The notes: a model not told the origin generated them from the sequence alone. Numbered from the stretch's first letter, positions 26,168 to 35,215 are shown. The stretch is 64,000 bases of DNA from Clostridia bacterium (GCA_017397125.1 JAFQKB010000064.1:1-64000), one strand, 5' to 3'. Numbers and translations: made by a program.

Positions 26168-27013
26168 TCACATCAATTCTTCGCCCAGGGCGGTGCCCAT
26201 CAGGCCCCGATACTCGCCCCGGCCCAGGCGGTGGCACACCGCCACGTAGCAGGCCGGCAAGGGGCGCCGCCCCTCCCGGGTGACCACCGCCGCCTGCCGG
26301 GGCATAAACGCCGGCAGCAGGCCGCCGCCCCGGAGGGTATCGTAGGGCACCAGCCGCCAGCCCGCCTCGCTGTGGGCGGGCATCTCCTCCACCGAGGGCG
26401 GCACCGCCAGCAGCTGCTGTGCCACGTCCCGCTCCACCACCAGCACCGGCCGGCCGGAAAAGGGCTCCGTCAGGTGGTTGCCGCTGTCGTACAGGCAGGG
26501 GAACTCCACGGTTTTGTCCCCGTATTGCAGCCACACCCGAAAGGTGTGCCCGGCCGGGGCACGGCGGCGCATCCAGCGCTCGGTCAGCCACAATAGCCCA
26601 TAGCACAGGACCGACAGCGCCACCAGCAGCAGCGGAGGCAGAGAATAGTACACCACGCCGTTGAACACGTAAAAGCCCCGGGGCGCGACAAAAAAGTAGA
26701 GCGCACCGCACAGACCCGCCAGCCCGGCGGAAAAGCCAAACAGCAGAAACACCCGGCGGGCCAGCTGGCGCCACCCCTGCCACCGAAAGGCCACCAGCAC
26801 CATACACAGGGCGGACAGCAGCTTGACGGTCAGGGACAGCCACACCGGCAGCGGCGGCAAAAACAGCACAAAGCAGGTGGCCGCCCCCACCAGCGCCCCC
26901 ACCGCCAGCCGCCAGGGGCGACCGCCGCCGCCCAGGCTGCGGCGCACCCCCAACAGCAGCAAAAAATCGATCCACCAGTTGAGGGCCAGCAGTATATCCA
27001 CATAGATCACCAT
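26168..27013 (-). CDS. spoIIGA: Sporulation sigma-E factor-processing peptidase SpoIIGA
   Basis: Membrane aspartyl protease that activates pro-sigma E after signalling from the forespore. The 281-residue protein has five N-terminal membrane helices (residues 1-145). A cytoplasmic protease domain follows, with the active-site motif YDSGN near residue 170 and the LVPYDTL and GLMGTAL family motifs. ATG 27013 is preferred; the GTG at 27022 is too close to AAGGA. It is the first gene of the spoIIG operon. Confidence 0.95.
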   Translation of the reverse strand: MVIYVDILLALNWWIDFLLLLGVRRSLGGGGRPWRLAVGALVGAATCFVLFLPPLPVWLSLTVKLLSALCMVLVAFRWQGWRQLARRVFLLFGFSAGLAGLCGALYFFVAPRGFYVFNGVVYYSLPPLLLVALSVLCYGLLWLTERWMRRRAPAGHTFRVWLQYGDKTVEFPCLYDSGNHLTEPFSGRPVLVVERDVAQQLLAVPPSVEEMPAHSEAGWRLVPYDTLRGGGLLPAFMPRQAAVVTREGRRPLPACYVAVCHRLGRGEYRGLMGTALGEELM

Positions 27014-27036
27014 GCGCTTCACATCCTTACCCGGTC

Positions 27037-27071
27037 ATTATACCCCTATGACCCTGTGGCTTTTTGACGAA
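27037..27071 (-). promoter_or_regulatory. spoIIG promoter with Spo0A box
   Basis: TATAAT on the minus strand (27037-27042). TGACGAA (27065-27071, plus-strand orientation), a match to the 0A box TGNCGAA, sits where the -35 should be. A -35 overlapped by a 0A box with extended spacing is the known spoIIG design in Bacillus. I see no second box. Confidence 0.65.
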
Positions 27072-27108
27072 TTGTGGGATCTGTAAAAAAAGGGACAGGC
27101 GCAGGGCC

Positions 27109-27137
27109 TTGTTTTCCCGGACAGAATATGGTATACT
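27109..27137 (+). promoter_or_regulatory. Promoter of the PH-domain operon
   Basis: TTGTTT (27109-27114) and TATACT (27132-27137) with a 17-bp spacer, divergent from spoIIG. Confidence 0.6.
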
Positions 27138-27228
27138 GAAAAATAACCTAAATTCTTTGCCCCCAACCCGCCTTTTACCGTTTGTATGCCGGTTTTCGGG
27201 ATACACTAGCGGCAGAGGTGATACCTGT

Positions 27229-27657
27229 ATGCACGAAAAACCATCGCCCCGGGTGCTGTGGTCCTGGGCGGCCGCGGCACTAACGGCGGCTATCCCCCTG
27301 GGGGTGGGCTCGGCGCTGCTGGCCCGCTATGGCGCCCCGACCCCGGCCCTTTTGTTCACGGCGCTGTGGGTGGGGCTGATGCTGCTGACACTGTGTGTCT
27401 ATCTGCCCCTGCGGCGGCGGAATCTATCCTTTTCTCTGGACGAAAAGCGGGTGTGCGTCACCGGCGGGGTAGTGTTTATCACCGCCCGGTATATGGACAC
27501 CCGCGCCGTGCGGCAGGTGACCCTGCTGCAGGGGCCGGTGGAGCGGCTGTGCCACACCGCCTTTTTGCTGGTGAGCGCCACCGGCGGCTATCTGCTCATC
27601 GAGGGCCTGGACAGCGACCGGGCGGCGGAATGGTGCCGCCGTCTCTCCCCCTCATGA
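27229..27657 (+). CDS. Bacterial PH domain membrane protein (YdbS-like)
   Basis: A 142-residue protein. Two membrane helices (about 10-60) are followed by a bacterial PH domain (bPH2) with VCVTGGVVFITARYMDTRAV. In Bacillus, YdbS/YdbT are paired proteins of this family with poorly defined envelope roles. ATG 27229 follows GAGGTG. The stop overlaps the next gene start as ATGA. Confidence 0.8.
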   Translation: MHEKPSPRVLWSWAAAALTAAIPLGVGSALLARYGAPTPALLFTALWVGLMLLTLCVYLPLRRRNLSFSLDEKRVCVTGGVVFITARYMDTRAVRQVTLLQGPVERLCHTAFLLVSATGGYLLIEGLDSDRAAEWCRRLSPS

Positions 27658-29066
27658 CCCGGCCCCGGCGGGAGCACCCGGCGGCCATCCCGGGACACTT
27701 TCCCCAGTATCTGCTGCTCTTACTGCTGCCGCTCGTCCGGGGCGTGCGATACATCCGCATCTCGGACGGCTTTCCCCGGTGGCTGCGGGGCACCTGGATC
27801 GACCTGACGGCGATCGGGCTGCTGCTCCTATTGCCGGCGCTGGCCTGGTGGCGGCGCACCTATGACCTGACCCCGGAGCGGATCCGGCTGCGCCGGGGGC
27901 TGATCTGGCGGCGCACCACCTATATCCCCCTGGGGCTGGTGACCACCCTAACGGTGGAACGCCCGCTGTGGCTGCGGCTGTTGGGGGCCGCCCGGGTGGC
28001 GGCCGACACCGACGCCGGCAACCATCGGATGGCGGACATACGCCTGACGGTGGGTAAAGCACGGGCCGGCCTGTTTCTGCCGGAGACCGGCGAGGGATAC
28101 ACCCTGCCCATCTCCCCGGGGCGGGTGTGGCTGCTGGCCCTGCTGGCCTCCGACTCCCTCAGCGGCGTTCTGCTGCTGGCCACCGTATTCCGTCAGAGCG
28201 GTATTCTGCTGGGAGAGGGCCTGCAGCAGACCCTATTGGACAATCTGGAGGCCGCCGCGGACGCCATCGCCGTCATCCCCCGCACCGCCGCCCTGCTGAC
28301 GCTGGTGCTGCTGGTGGGCTGGCTGGTGGGGACCGGACGGCATCTGCTGCGGCACCTGCCCTTTTCCGTGTGCCGGCACAGAGACAACCTGACCCTGCGG
28401 GCCGGGCTGCTCTCCTACCGTACCCACTGCTGCGCGGTGAGCGCCATCAACTACGCCGACCGCCGCCAGACCCTGGCGGCCTATCTGCTGCGGCTGCACA
28501 CGGTGTACATCAGCTGCACCGGCTACGGCAAGGACAAAAACACCCTGGCGGTGCTGCTGCCCCCGGCCCGCCACCGACAGAGCCACCGAGAGCTGCGGAC
28601 GGTGCTGCCCGCCCTTGCCCCGGCGCGGATCACCCTGCGCCCGGTCCGGGGCGCGCTGCTGCGCTATATCCGGCTGCCCCTGCTTCTGCTGGCGGCTGTG
28701 CCCCCGGTGGGGCAGACAGCGCGGGTGCTGTTTCCTCTGTGGCGGGAGCTGATCACCTATCTGTGTCTGATGGCGGTGCTCCCCTGTCTGTGGCTGCTGA
28801 CGGTGCGTGTGCTCGACCGCTGCACCGCCGGACTGGGGCACGCCCACGGCCGCTACACCCTCTGCTATTCCCGCCGCCTGACCCTGCACCGGGTGACGGT
28901 GCCCGACCACAAGGTGGCGGCGGTGCATGTCCGCCAATCCCTGTGGCAGCGGCGCCGGGGCACCTGCGACGTAAAGGTGTACAGCTATCACGAATTCCGC
29001 CATCCCCACCGGGTGCGCCACCTGCGCCTGGAGGACGTACACAAGCAACTCGATATCACAAACTAA
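27654..29066 (+). CDS. Bacterial PH domain membrane protein (YdbT-like)
   Basis: A 470-residue protein with several membrane helix pairs (about 18-65, 165-190, 215-240, 345-400) and repeated bPH2 modules. Each module has the pattern YDLTPERIRLRRGLIWRRTT or DNLTLRAGLLSYRTHC. The start ATG 27654 overlaps the previous stop (ATGA), so it partners the YdbS-like protein. The gene is very GC-rich, and its long frame extends artefactually upstream. Function is inferred only from the family. Confidence 0.82.
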   Translation: MTRPRREHPAAIPGHFPQYLLLLLLPLVRGVRYIRISDGFPRWLRGTWIDLTAIGLLLLLPALAWWRRTYDLTPERIRLRRGLIWRRTTYIPLGLVTTLTVERPLWLRLLGAARVAADTDAGNHRMADIRLTVGKARAGLFLPETGEGYTLPISPGRVWLLALLASDSLSGVLLLATVFRQSGILLGEGLQQTLLDNLEAAADAIAVIPRTAALLTLVLLVGWLVGTGRHLLRHLPFSVCRHRDNLTLRAGLLSYRTHCCAVSAINYADRRQTLAAYLLRLHTVYISCTGYGKDKNTLAVLLPPARHRQSHRELRTVLPALAPARITLRPVRGALLRYIRLPLLLLAAVPPVGQTARVLFPLWRELITYLCLMAVLPCLWLLTVRVLDRCTAGLGHAHGRYTLCYSRRLTLHRVTVPDHKVAAVHVRQSLWQRRRGTCDVKVYSYHEFRHPHRVRHLRLEDVHKQLDITN

Positions 29067-29080
29067 GGAAGTGTCACACT

Positions 29081-29890
29081 ATGGAAACCATCCGCACCGA
29101 CCAACTGGTCGCACAGCAACTGAACGTGGACGTCAATACCGCCGCCGCCCTCATTATGGAGGGGCGGATCTGGATCGGCCACGTGCCGGCGGAGAAGCCG
29201 GGCACACCCCTGCCCGCCGACACGGTGGTCACCTGCCGGGAAAAGGCCAAAAAATACGCCAGCCGCTCCGGGTATAAGCTGGAAAAGGCGCTGGCGCACT
29301 TTGCCATCGACCCCACTGCCCTGACCGTGTGCGATATCGGCGCCAGCAACGGCGGCTTTACCGACTGCCTGCTGCAGAGCGGCGCCCGGCGGGTGTTTGC
29401 GGTGGACGTGGCCTATGGCATATTGGACTATCGGCTGCGCACCGACGACCGGGTGACGGTGCTGGAGCGCACCAACGCCCGCAACCTGACCCCGGAGCAG
29501 CTGGGGGACACCATCTGCGATATGGCGACGGTGGACGTGTCCTTTATCTCGCTGAAAAAGATCTATCCCGCCATTCATCGAGTGCTAAAAGAGGGCGGCG
29601 AAGTGGTCACCCTCATCAAGCCCCAGTTCGAGGCCAAGCCCAAGGAGCTGGGCAAAAACGGCATCCTGCGGGACCCCGCCGCTAGCCTGCCGGGGCTGAT
29701 GGCAGACCTGTTCACCTGCGCGGCGGAGAATGAGCTGACCCTGCTGGGGCTGACCGTCTCCCCCATCCACGGCCAGAACGGCAACGTGGAGTATCTGGCC
29801 CACTATCGCCACACCGCCCCCACCGAGGAGGAGATGGCGACCTATCCTGCGATGATCGAAGCGGTGCTCGAATTACAGCCGGACGTGTAA
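29081..29890 (+). CDS. tlyA: TlyA-family rRNA 2'-O-methyltransferase
   Basis: A 269-residue protein with an N-terminal S4 RNA-binding domain (about 1-60, IRTDQLVAQQLNVDVN...) and an FtsJ-type SAM methyltransferase domain. SAM motif I is CDIGASNGGFTDCLL near residue 88. VDVSFISLKKI and LIKPQFEA supply the KDKE-type catalytic elements. The family methylates cytidines in 16S and/or 23S rRNA and is linked to capreomycin sensitivity. Start 29081 lies 14 bp after the PH-domain gene; AAGGAAG serves as the ribosome site. Confidence 0.9.
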   Translation: METIRTDQLVAQQLNVDVNTAAALIMEGRIWIGHVPAEKPGTPLPADTVVTCREKAKKYASRSGYKLEKALAHFAIDPTALTVCDIGASNGGFTDCLLQSGARRVFAVDVAYGILDYRLRTDDRVTVLERTNARNLTPEQLGDTICDMATVDVSFISLKKIYPAIHRVLKEGGEVVTLIKPQFEAKPKELGKNGILRDPAASLPGLMADLFTCAAENELTLLGLTVSPIHGQNGNVEYLAHYRHTAPTEEEMATYPAMIEAVLELQPDV

Positions 29891-29952
29891 GAAATATAAG
29901 AATAAATCTCCAGCATAGCTGGAGCCCAATACGAGCAAAACTCTATGACACA

Positions 29953-30024
29953 AGCGGCGCACAAGTACGCTCAAATTTCCGACGCTTGCATACGCAAGGT
30001 TAGTAAACCACCCCAAAGGCCCCC
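29953..30024. repeat. Dispersed repeat, copy A
   Basis: About 72 nt starting AGCGGCGCACAAGTACGCT and ending near CCCCAAAGGCCCC is about 75 percent identical to 40480-40548. Both copies lie downstream of stop codons in intergenic DNA and are followed by GAACGCT. Confidence 0.7.
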
Positions 30025-30056
30025 TTTAGGCACGGGAGGCTATAGAACGCTATAAA

Positions 30057-30096
30057 CGAAAGCCGTCGGCTATTTTGCCGACGGCTTTCGCTTTTT
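30057..30096 (+). terminator. tlyA terminator
   Basis: CGAAAGCCGTCGGC (30057-30070) pairs perfectly with GCCGACGGCTTTCG (30077-30090), followed by CTTTTTAT. The opposite strand could serve the convergent blaR1 gene. Confidence 0.85.
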
Positions 30097-30166
30097 ATGT
30101 ACGAGGTATCGTCTTTGGTTGTTGGGCTTGCGCCAATGCATGCGCTTTTGTTAATGAGTAATGCGA

Positions 30167-33100
30167 TTACTCATAATAAAAATGGATCGTGTCGTTATCG
30201 TAATCGTACTCAACGCGAGGGAGTTCACCACCAAAAACATCTTGCACCTTAAATCGCGCAAAACTGACCTCCACGATTATATCTCGGTTGGAAACTTCCG
30301 AGAATGTGCTCCCACCAATCATAGCAGGTTTGTTACCGTTAACCGTGCCATTGGAAAGATCTATCCACATTTTTTCTTCGCCTTCATAATAGAAGCGTCG
30401 AATACTGTCACCTTCCTCCTGCACAGTTGCACCGAACGCAACCAACAGTTCGGTCAACGGCACTTCTCCGTGATGATATTGGATCAATACCGGAAGGGTG
30501 GTCTGAACCGGCTTGCCGTTTACAAGCAACAAAGCCTCTCGTAGACTGTATTTTTGCCGATAAGATGCTTCATCATAACAAGTATACTTGTAGGTGTAGC
30601 CGCTTATATTATCAAAAGAGCCTTGATCGGTTTCGATCACTATAAATGCGTTTTCCTCCGTCGTTTTTACCCACATAGTGATAGGAGAAAGCGCCGCTTC
30701 AAAAATAACAGCTCCCTCCACTTTTCCGGCGATGTCGTTCTGCGATAAAAATGCCTGAATCGCTTCCTCATCTTGAGCGAAAGAAAACAGAGTGTTGTTA
30801 ACTGGGAAACGGGCATAACTGTACCTAAAGTATACACCTCGCGAGCTATATATCTCCTTGGTGCCCTCCACAATCCAACCATATTCCGGCTGTTGCAAAA
30901 AACGTTGAAACTCTTCCCGGTTGATTTTAATAATCGAATTGTTTTCCGAAACAGGAGGTATGGACATACTTGCTACCGTGCGGTTGGCCGTCGTCGTAGT
31001 GACTTTAACTACCGTTTTTGTTGTAGACGTCGCGGTGGTAGTCGTGGTTGTAGTTGTGGTCGTCGTAGCTGTAGTACCGGACGTGGTGGAAGTGGGCTTG
31101 GTAGTGGTGGTAGACACCGTCGGCGTGGAGGAAAGCGGAGTGATGTTTTCCGCCGTCACCTGCGGCGGATTGCTGTTGGCCACCAGATCGCTGTGCATAA
31201 TGCGGTACTCGTCCCCCACCCGGGGATTCAGCTCCGGATAGTAATAGGCAAAGTACACCCAGACCTGGTCAAACTTATCCTTATCGTAGCACTGCATCAA
31301 CATCTTCTCGCCGGCCACCTGCAGGACCTTGCCCGTAAAGACGCCATCGTCGTCATCATCCGGGCCGCCCTCCAGATCGGCATAGCCGCTCATCTCCATG
31401 GTGATGGCGTACACCTCCATGGGGTCGCCCTCCACCGGCCAGCCATCATAGCCCACGGTCACTGTGGCACCGTCCGACGGCACCGAGCCCACGTAAAACC
31501 GGGTATACACCTTGACCGTGTCCCCCAGATCCTGGTCGGACTGGGTCACCTTGAGCAGGAGATAGTCCTCCGCCTTATTCCAGCCCGTCATGGTGCCGGT
31601 GACGTGGGCCTGCACCGCCGACGCGGAGCCGCTCAGCCTGAGGCGCAGGTCGAAAAAGTCTATGTCCTCTTGGGTCAGGGCGGCCACACGGCTGCCATCA
31701 TACAGCACCTTGCCCGACCAATCCAGATAGTAGGTGACGCCGTCCCCCAGACGGAAGCAGGCGTCGTACTGCAGGTTCCGGTCCAGCAGCGCGTCGTCCA
31801 TCCATTTCAGGCGGTCCACCATCTGCTGCAGCTGATGTTGATCAGCATCCGACAGCCGCCAGCGGGACATGGGATTGGCCTTGCTCAGATCCCGCACCGG
31901 CTGGGTAAAGGCCTGGAAATAATAATCCTCCGGGATGGTCTGGCGCACCTGGGCCTGGACGGTGTCGGCGTTCTTGACTGCCGCCTTGTCCACCTTGGCC
32001 AGCATAAACCACTGGCCCAGGGCAGCATCACCGGATTGAGGCTCGTATACGTCCACCTCCGCCAGCAGAATGCTCTCCCGGCCCTGTTCCTTATAATAGC
32101 TGAGGTTGACGATCTGAGGGGTCACAGAGCAGCTGCCGGCGGAATAATACACCGCCAACACGCTATAATCCGCAAAAAAGGCGTCGTCCAACCCCTCCAG
32201 CCGCTCTCTGGGGGTGGGAGCATCCCACTCGGGGTCAAAGTTCAGCAGATCGCCGTATTCCGCTAAGAAAGCGTCCACCTCCGCCGGGGAGGTCAGGGCC
32301 AACACAGGCAGATTGCCGCTGGGCACGTCCTTATACAGAGCGTCCCGCTTATCCTCCGGCAGATGACTCATGCCGGATACGGTGACCAGCGGCTCAAAGT
32401 ATTCGGTGCGCCGGTCGATCTTGGGGGTGAAGCGGACGCCGTCCACGATAGCGGAGGCACCCATCCCCTCCAAAGTAACGGTGGAGCCGGCCCTATCAAA
32501 CACAAAGGCGTCTCCATCCCGCCGGAAGGTGAGGGTTCCCCCCGCCACCGACAGGTAGAGGTATCGCTCCTTGAGGGTATAGGTGCCCTCATACGGAAAT
32601 GTGCTGGACAGAGAACTGGTGCAGAAGAGACATTCGTTGCCGTCCCGCTCCAACTTCATATAGGCGAGATTGTAGCAGTAGGTGTCGTATTGCTTGCCTT
32701 CTATACCAAAGTTTTTCTCCGCCTGGCGTAGACATTTGGCTTTCAAAAGCGCAACCAAATCCGCCGCCGGAAAATCAAGGACTTGAGAATGATAGGCTTC
32801 CGGGAACTTGGCTTGGAGGTCCTTTGCATAGTCTGTGCCGGGCACCCAGTACTCCAACAATTGGTAAGCTTTCCCTTTCTTTTTAACCGTAATAGCTGTA
32901 GGCAGGCAGCTACCGCTACGTTCTATCAATTCGCCCTCCGCATAGGCATATTCGTGATAATAGACCAGTGCATAAACGGTGATGGTTCTACCCTTTTCCT
33001 CCGTACCAAACACTTCGTGAGCTTCACACGCAAAAATACCATCGCCGGTTTCCTTTTTGTTATGCTCCAGAATCACCTGGGAGATATAGTTGTCCAGGTC

Positions 33101-34048
33101 CTCCGGCATCTCGGTCTTTGGATTGGTCAGCAGGCACACCGCCGCCACGATCACCGCCACCGCCGCCACGATCACGAGCCAGAAGGCGGGCTTTTTGTAA
33201 TGCAGTACGGATTTGATGCGGGCCTTGACCCCGGTCTCGCCAAAGGCCAGCGGGCAGGCGGACACCAGCCGCCGGGGCGCGCTGCAGGACAGCAGGGCCT
33301 CGGAATAAGCCTTGCGCTGGTGGGCATCCATATCCCGGACCACCTTTTCGTCGCAGGCGGCCTCGATATCCCGGCACAGCAGAATATACGCCACCCACAA
33401 AAGGGGATTGAACCAATAGACGGTCAGCAGCAGAAAGCCCAGGGGCTTCCACCAATGGTCCCGGCGCTTCAGGTGGGCCTCCTCGTGGGCCACCACGCTG
33501 ACCATCGCCGCCCCGTCCAGAGACGAGGGCAGATAGATGCGGGGACGGAACACACCCAGGATAAAGGGGGTGGCGATGTGGTCGCACTGGCGGATGTTCC
33601 GCTCCAGATGCACCGACTCCCGGACCTTATACCGCAGCCGCAGGGTGGACACCAGCGCATAGATCGCCATGGCCACCATGCCCGCCACCCACACCAGGGC
33701 GGCGATAAAGGTGAGGACCTGGGTAGGATTGACGCTGTTCATCGGGGTGGGAGCCAGGCTGCCGGACAGCACCGGGTTGATGACGCTGTCCACCACCGGC
33801 ACGCCGCTGTCGATCACCGGCGTTTCGTAGAAGAAGGTGTCCGGTGGCACGGTCTCGGCGCTGGGGATCAGGCTGAGCACACTCTCAATGGAGAAGGGGC
33901 ACACCAGCCGCACCGCCACCAGCACCCACAACAGACAGGTCAGCCACTTGGGCGCCTTTTTCAGCAACAGACGCAGCACCACCACCGCCAGCACCAGCCA
34001 GCCGGCGGTAATGCTCATATTGAACAGATGCAAAAAGACGTTCTCCAT
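30167..34048 (-). CDS. BlaR1/MecR1-type M56 metallopeptidase with giant ectodomain
   Basis: Membrane sensor-protease of 1293 residues paired with a BlaI repressor. The N-terminal M56 domain (about 1-300) has four membrane helices and the zinc motif HEEAH at residues 188-192. A further membrane helix (about 285-305) leads to about 980 extracellular residues. These contain no recognisable penicillin-binding motif such as SxxK followed by SxN and KTG. They include a Thr-rich linker with a run of about a dozen Thr (about 970-1020) and a C-terminal Cu-amine-oxidase-N-like domain (VNGKPV..PLTELLVAFGATV, about 1170-1293). ATG 34048 has GGAGGG upstream, 2 bp after blaI. The inducing signal is unknown. 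Confidence 0.85.
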   Translation of the reverse strand: MENVFLHLFNMSITAGWLVLAVVVLRLLLKKAPKWLTCLLWVLVAVRLVCPFSIESVLSLIPSAETVPPDTFFYETPVIDSGVPVVDSVINPVLSGSLAPTPMNSVNPTQVLTFIAALVWVAGMVAMAIYALVSTLRLRYKVRESVHLERNIRQCDHIATPFILGVFRPRIYLPSSLDGAAMVSVVAHEEAHLKRRDHWWKPLGFLLLTVYWFNPLLWVAYILLCRDIEAACDEKVVRDMDAHQRKAYSEALLSCSAPRRLVSACPLAFGETGVKARIKSVLHYKKPAFWLVIVAAVAVIVAAVCLLTNPKTEMPEDLDNYISQVILEHNKKETGDGIFACEAHEVFGTEEKGRTITVYALVYYHEYAYAEGELIERSGSCLPTAITVKKKGKAYQLLEYWVPGTDYAKDLQAKFPEAYHSQVLDFPAADLVALLKAKCLRQAEKNFGIEGKQYDTYCYNLAYMKLERDGNECLFCTSSLSSTFPYEGTYTLKERYLYLSVAGGTLTFRRDGDAFVFDRAGSTVTLEGMGASAIVDGVRFTPKIDRRTEYFEPLVTVSGMSHLPEDKRDALYKDVPSGNLPVLALTSPAEVDAFLAEYGDLLNFDPEWDAPTPRERLEGLDDAFFADYSVLAVYYSAGSCSVTPQIVNLSYYKEQGRESILLAEVDVYEPQSGDAALGQWFMLAKVDKAAVKNADTVQAQVRQTIPEDYYFQAFTQPVRDLSKANPMSRWRLSDADQHQLQQMVDRLKWMDDALLDRNLQYDACFRLGDGVTYYLDWSGKVLYDGSRVAALTQEDIDFFDLRLRLSGSASAVQAHVTGTMTGWNKAEDYLLLKVTQSDQDLGDTVKVYTRFYVGSVPSDGATVTVGYDGWPVEGDPMEVYAITMEMSGYADLEGGPDDDDDGVFTGKVLQVAGEKMLMQCYDKDKFDQVWVYFAYYYPELNPRVGDEYRIMHSDLVANSNPPQVTAENITPLSSTPTVSTTTTKPTSTTSGTTATTTTTTTTTTTATSTTKTVVKVTTTTANRTVASMSIPPVSENNSIIKINREEFQRFLQQPEYGWIVEGTKEIYSSRGVYFRYSYARFPVNNTLFSFAQDEEAIQAFLSQNDIAGKVEGAVIFEAALSPITMWVKTTEENAFIVIETDQGSFDNISGYTYKYTCYDEASYRQKYSLREALLLVNGKPVQTTLPVLIQYHHGEVPLTELLVAFGATVQEEGDSIRRFYYEGEEKMWIDLSNGTVNGNKPAMIGGSTFSEVSNRDIIVEVSFARFKVQDVFGGELPRVEYDYDNDTIHFYYE

Positions 34049-34050
34049 AC

Positions 34051-34413
34051 TCAACCCTCCTCGTATCCGTCGATGAGGCGCCGAATCTCCGCCACCTCGT
34101 CGGCGGTCAGTGCCTTGCGGGCCGAAAAGGCCGCCAAAAAGGCGGGCAGCGACCCGTCAAAGGTCTCCTCTACAAATTTTTCGGTGCGGCGGGCGTAAAA
34201 CTCGTCCCGGGAGAGCAGCGAGGTGACCGTGCCCCCCACATTCTGGAACAGGCCCCGGTCGCTGAGCCGCTTGAGCACCGTGTAGGTGGTGGTGCGCTTC
34301 CATTGAAGCGCCTCCTCGCACCGACGCACCAGCTCCTGGGTGGTGATGGGCTCGTTCTGCCAGATGATGTCCGCAAACCGGGACTCCACCACGCCTAAAT
34401 TCAGTTCGTTCAT
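34051..34413 (-). CDS. BlaI/MecI-family transcriptional repressor
   Basis: A 120-residue winged-helix repressor. The motif WKRTTTYTVLKRLSDRGLF (about 38-56) is the family recognition helix and wing, and the C-terminal helices form the dimer. The proteolysed loop in BlaI homologues lies in the C-terminal part. ATG 34413 follows TAGGAGG. Two perfect 13-bp operators lie in its promoter, so it is autoregulated and should be inactivated by the adjacent M56 protease. Confidence 0.92.
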   Translation of the reverse strand: MNELNLGVVESRFADIIWQNEPITTQELVRRCEEALQWKRTTTYTVLKRLSDRGLFQNVGGTVTSLLSRDEFYARRTEKFVEETFDGSLPAFLAAFSARKALTADEVAEIRRLIDGYEEG

Positions 34414-34429
34414 ACGTGCACCTCCTAGA

Positions 34430-34442
34430 CTACATCTTGTAG
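34430..34442. promoter_or_regulatory. BlaI operator 1
   Basis: CTACATCTTGTAG, a palindrome with perfect 5-bp arms of the TACA-N3-TGTA type typical for BlaI/MecI/CopY repressors, downstream of the -10. Confidence 0.8.
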
Positions 34443-34450
34443 ACATCTAT

Positions 34451-34479
34451 ATTCTACACCATGTAGACACGATTGTCAA
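34451..34479 (-). promoter_or_regulatory. blaI-blaR1 promoter and operator 2
   Basis: On the minus strand TTGACA (34474-34479) and TAGAAT (34451-34456) have a 17-bp spacer. CTACACCATGTAG (34454-34466), the second perfect operator, overlaps the -10 and spacer. The two operator centres are 24 bp apart. Confidence 0.85.
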
Positions 34480-34500
34480 GAGGGTTTTGAGAAAAAATAT

Positions 34501-34540
34501 AAAGACCTGTCACAGAGCGCTCCGTGGCAGGTCTTTTTGC
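34501..34540 (-). terminator. Terminator of the phosphoribosyltransferase gene
   Basis: AAAGACCTG(T)CAC pairs with GTGGCAGGTCTTT. On the minus strand it lies right after the distal TAA at 34543-34545, which supports the full-length frame as the original gene end. Confidence 0.75.
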
Positions 34541-34542
34541 GA

Positions 34543-35184
34543 TTACAGTTTAGAGTATCCGAAGCTGTTGACCAGCGCATCCAGCTTTTTACCGGCCTTG
34601 CACTGAGGGCACTCATGGGCGGCGTAGCTGGCGTAGTCCGGCAGATCCTTGGGGTTGAAACAGGCGCGTACCGGCATACCCTACAACTGATCCACCGTGG
34701 CGAAGATGGAGGCGATGCCCGCCACCCGGCCGCCGTAGTATTTGACCGCCTCGATGGCGCCCAGAGCCGTATAGCCGGTGGTGACCGACGCCGCCAGGAT
34801 GAGCACGTTCTTGCCCGCCACCATCGGGACCAGATTGTCCCGCAGCAGCAGCTGACTGCCCACCGTATGCTCCGGGGTCATCACATAGATGGTCTGGTGG
34901 GCGTTCATATTCACGAAACCGCCACGAGTCAGCTCAGAGGCCAGACAGGCACCGATGACCTCGGTACCGTCCAGACACAGAATGGTGTCCACAATAGTGG
35001 TGCTATTGTAATAGGGCAGCAGCTCATGGGCCACCGCTCGCGCCTCGGACAGACGCATCTTTTGGGTGGTCACGTCGATATAGTAGTTCGTATGGCTGTG
35101 ACTGGTGGCAAAGTGGCCCTTGGTCACGCGCAGGAACAGGTTTTGACGTTTGGTGGGGATTTTATAGGCTTCATTGGTCGGCAT
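34543..35184 (-). pseudogene. Orotate phosphoribosyltransferase-like gene with in-frame TAG
   Basis: A phosphoribosyltransferase related to PyrE-type proteins of Clostridia. The PRPP loop VLILAASVTTGYTALGA and the upstream TIVDTILCLDGTEVIG are intact. Codon 168 is TAG (34681-34683), but the same frame continues for 44 sense codons, ending at TAA. That tail reads PDYASYAAHECPQCKAG and KLDALVNSFGYSKL, which I recall as the conserved C terminus of this family. So either a nonsense mutation truncates the protein by 45 residues, the codon is read through, or the assembly has a base error. Promoter, start (AGGAGG near ATG 35184) and terminator are intact. Confidence 0.8.
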
Positions 35185-35215
35185 AAACAGGCCTCCTAGT
35201 TATGTAGTGTATTAT

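Noticed and set aside
28127..29080. Upstream extension of the tlyA reading frame
   Set aside because: It overlaps the PH-domain gene and is Pro/Ala-rich shadow; tlyA proper starts at 29081 after the previous stop codon.
34681..35184. Treating the TAG at 34681 as the natural gene end
   Set aside because: The conserved C terminus continues in frame and the terminator follows the distal TAA, so the TAG is internal.
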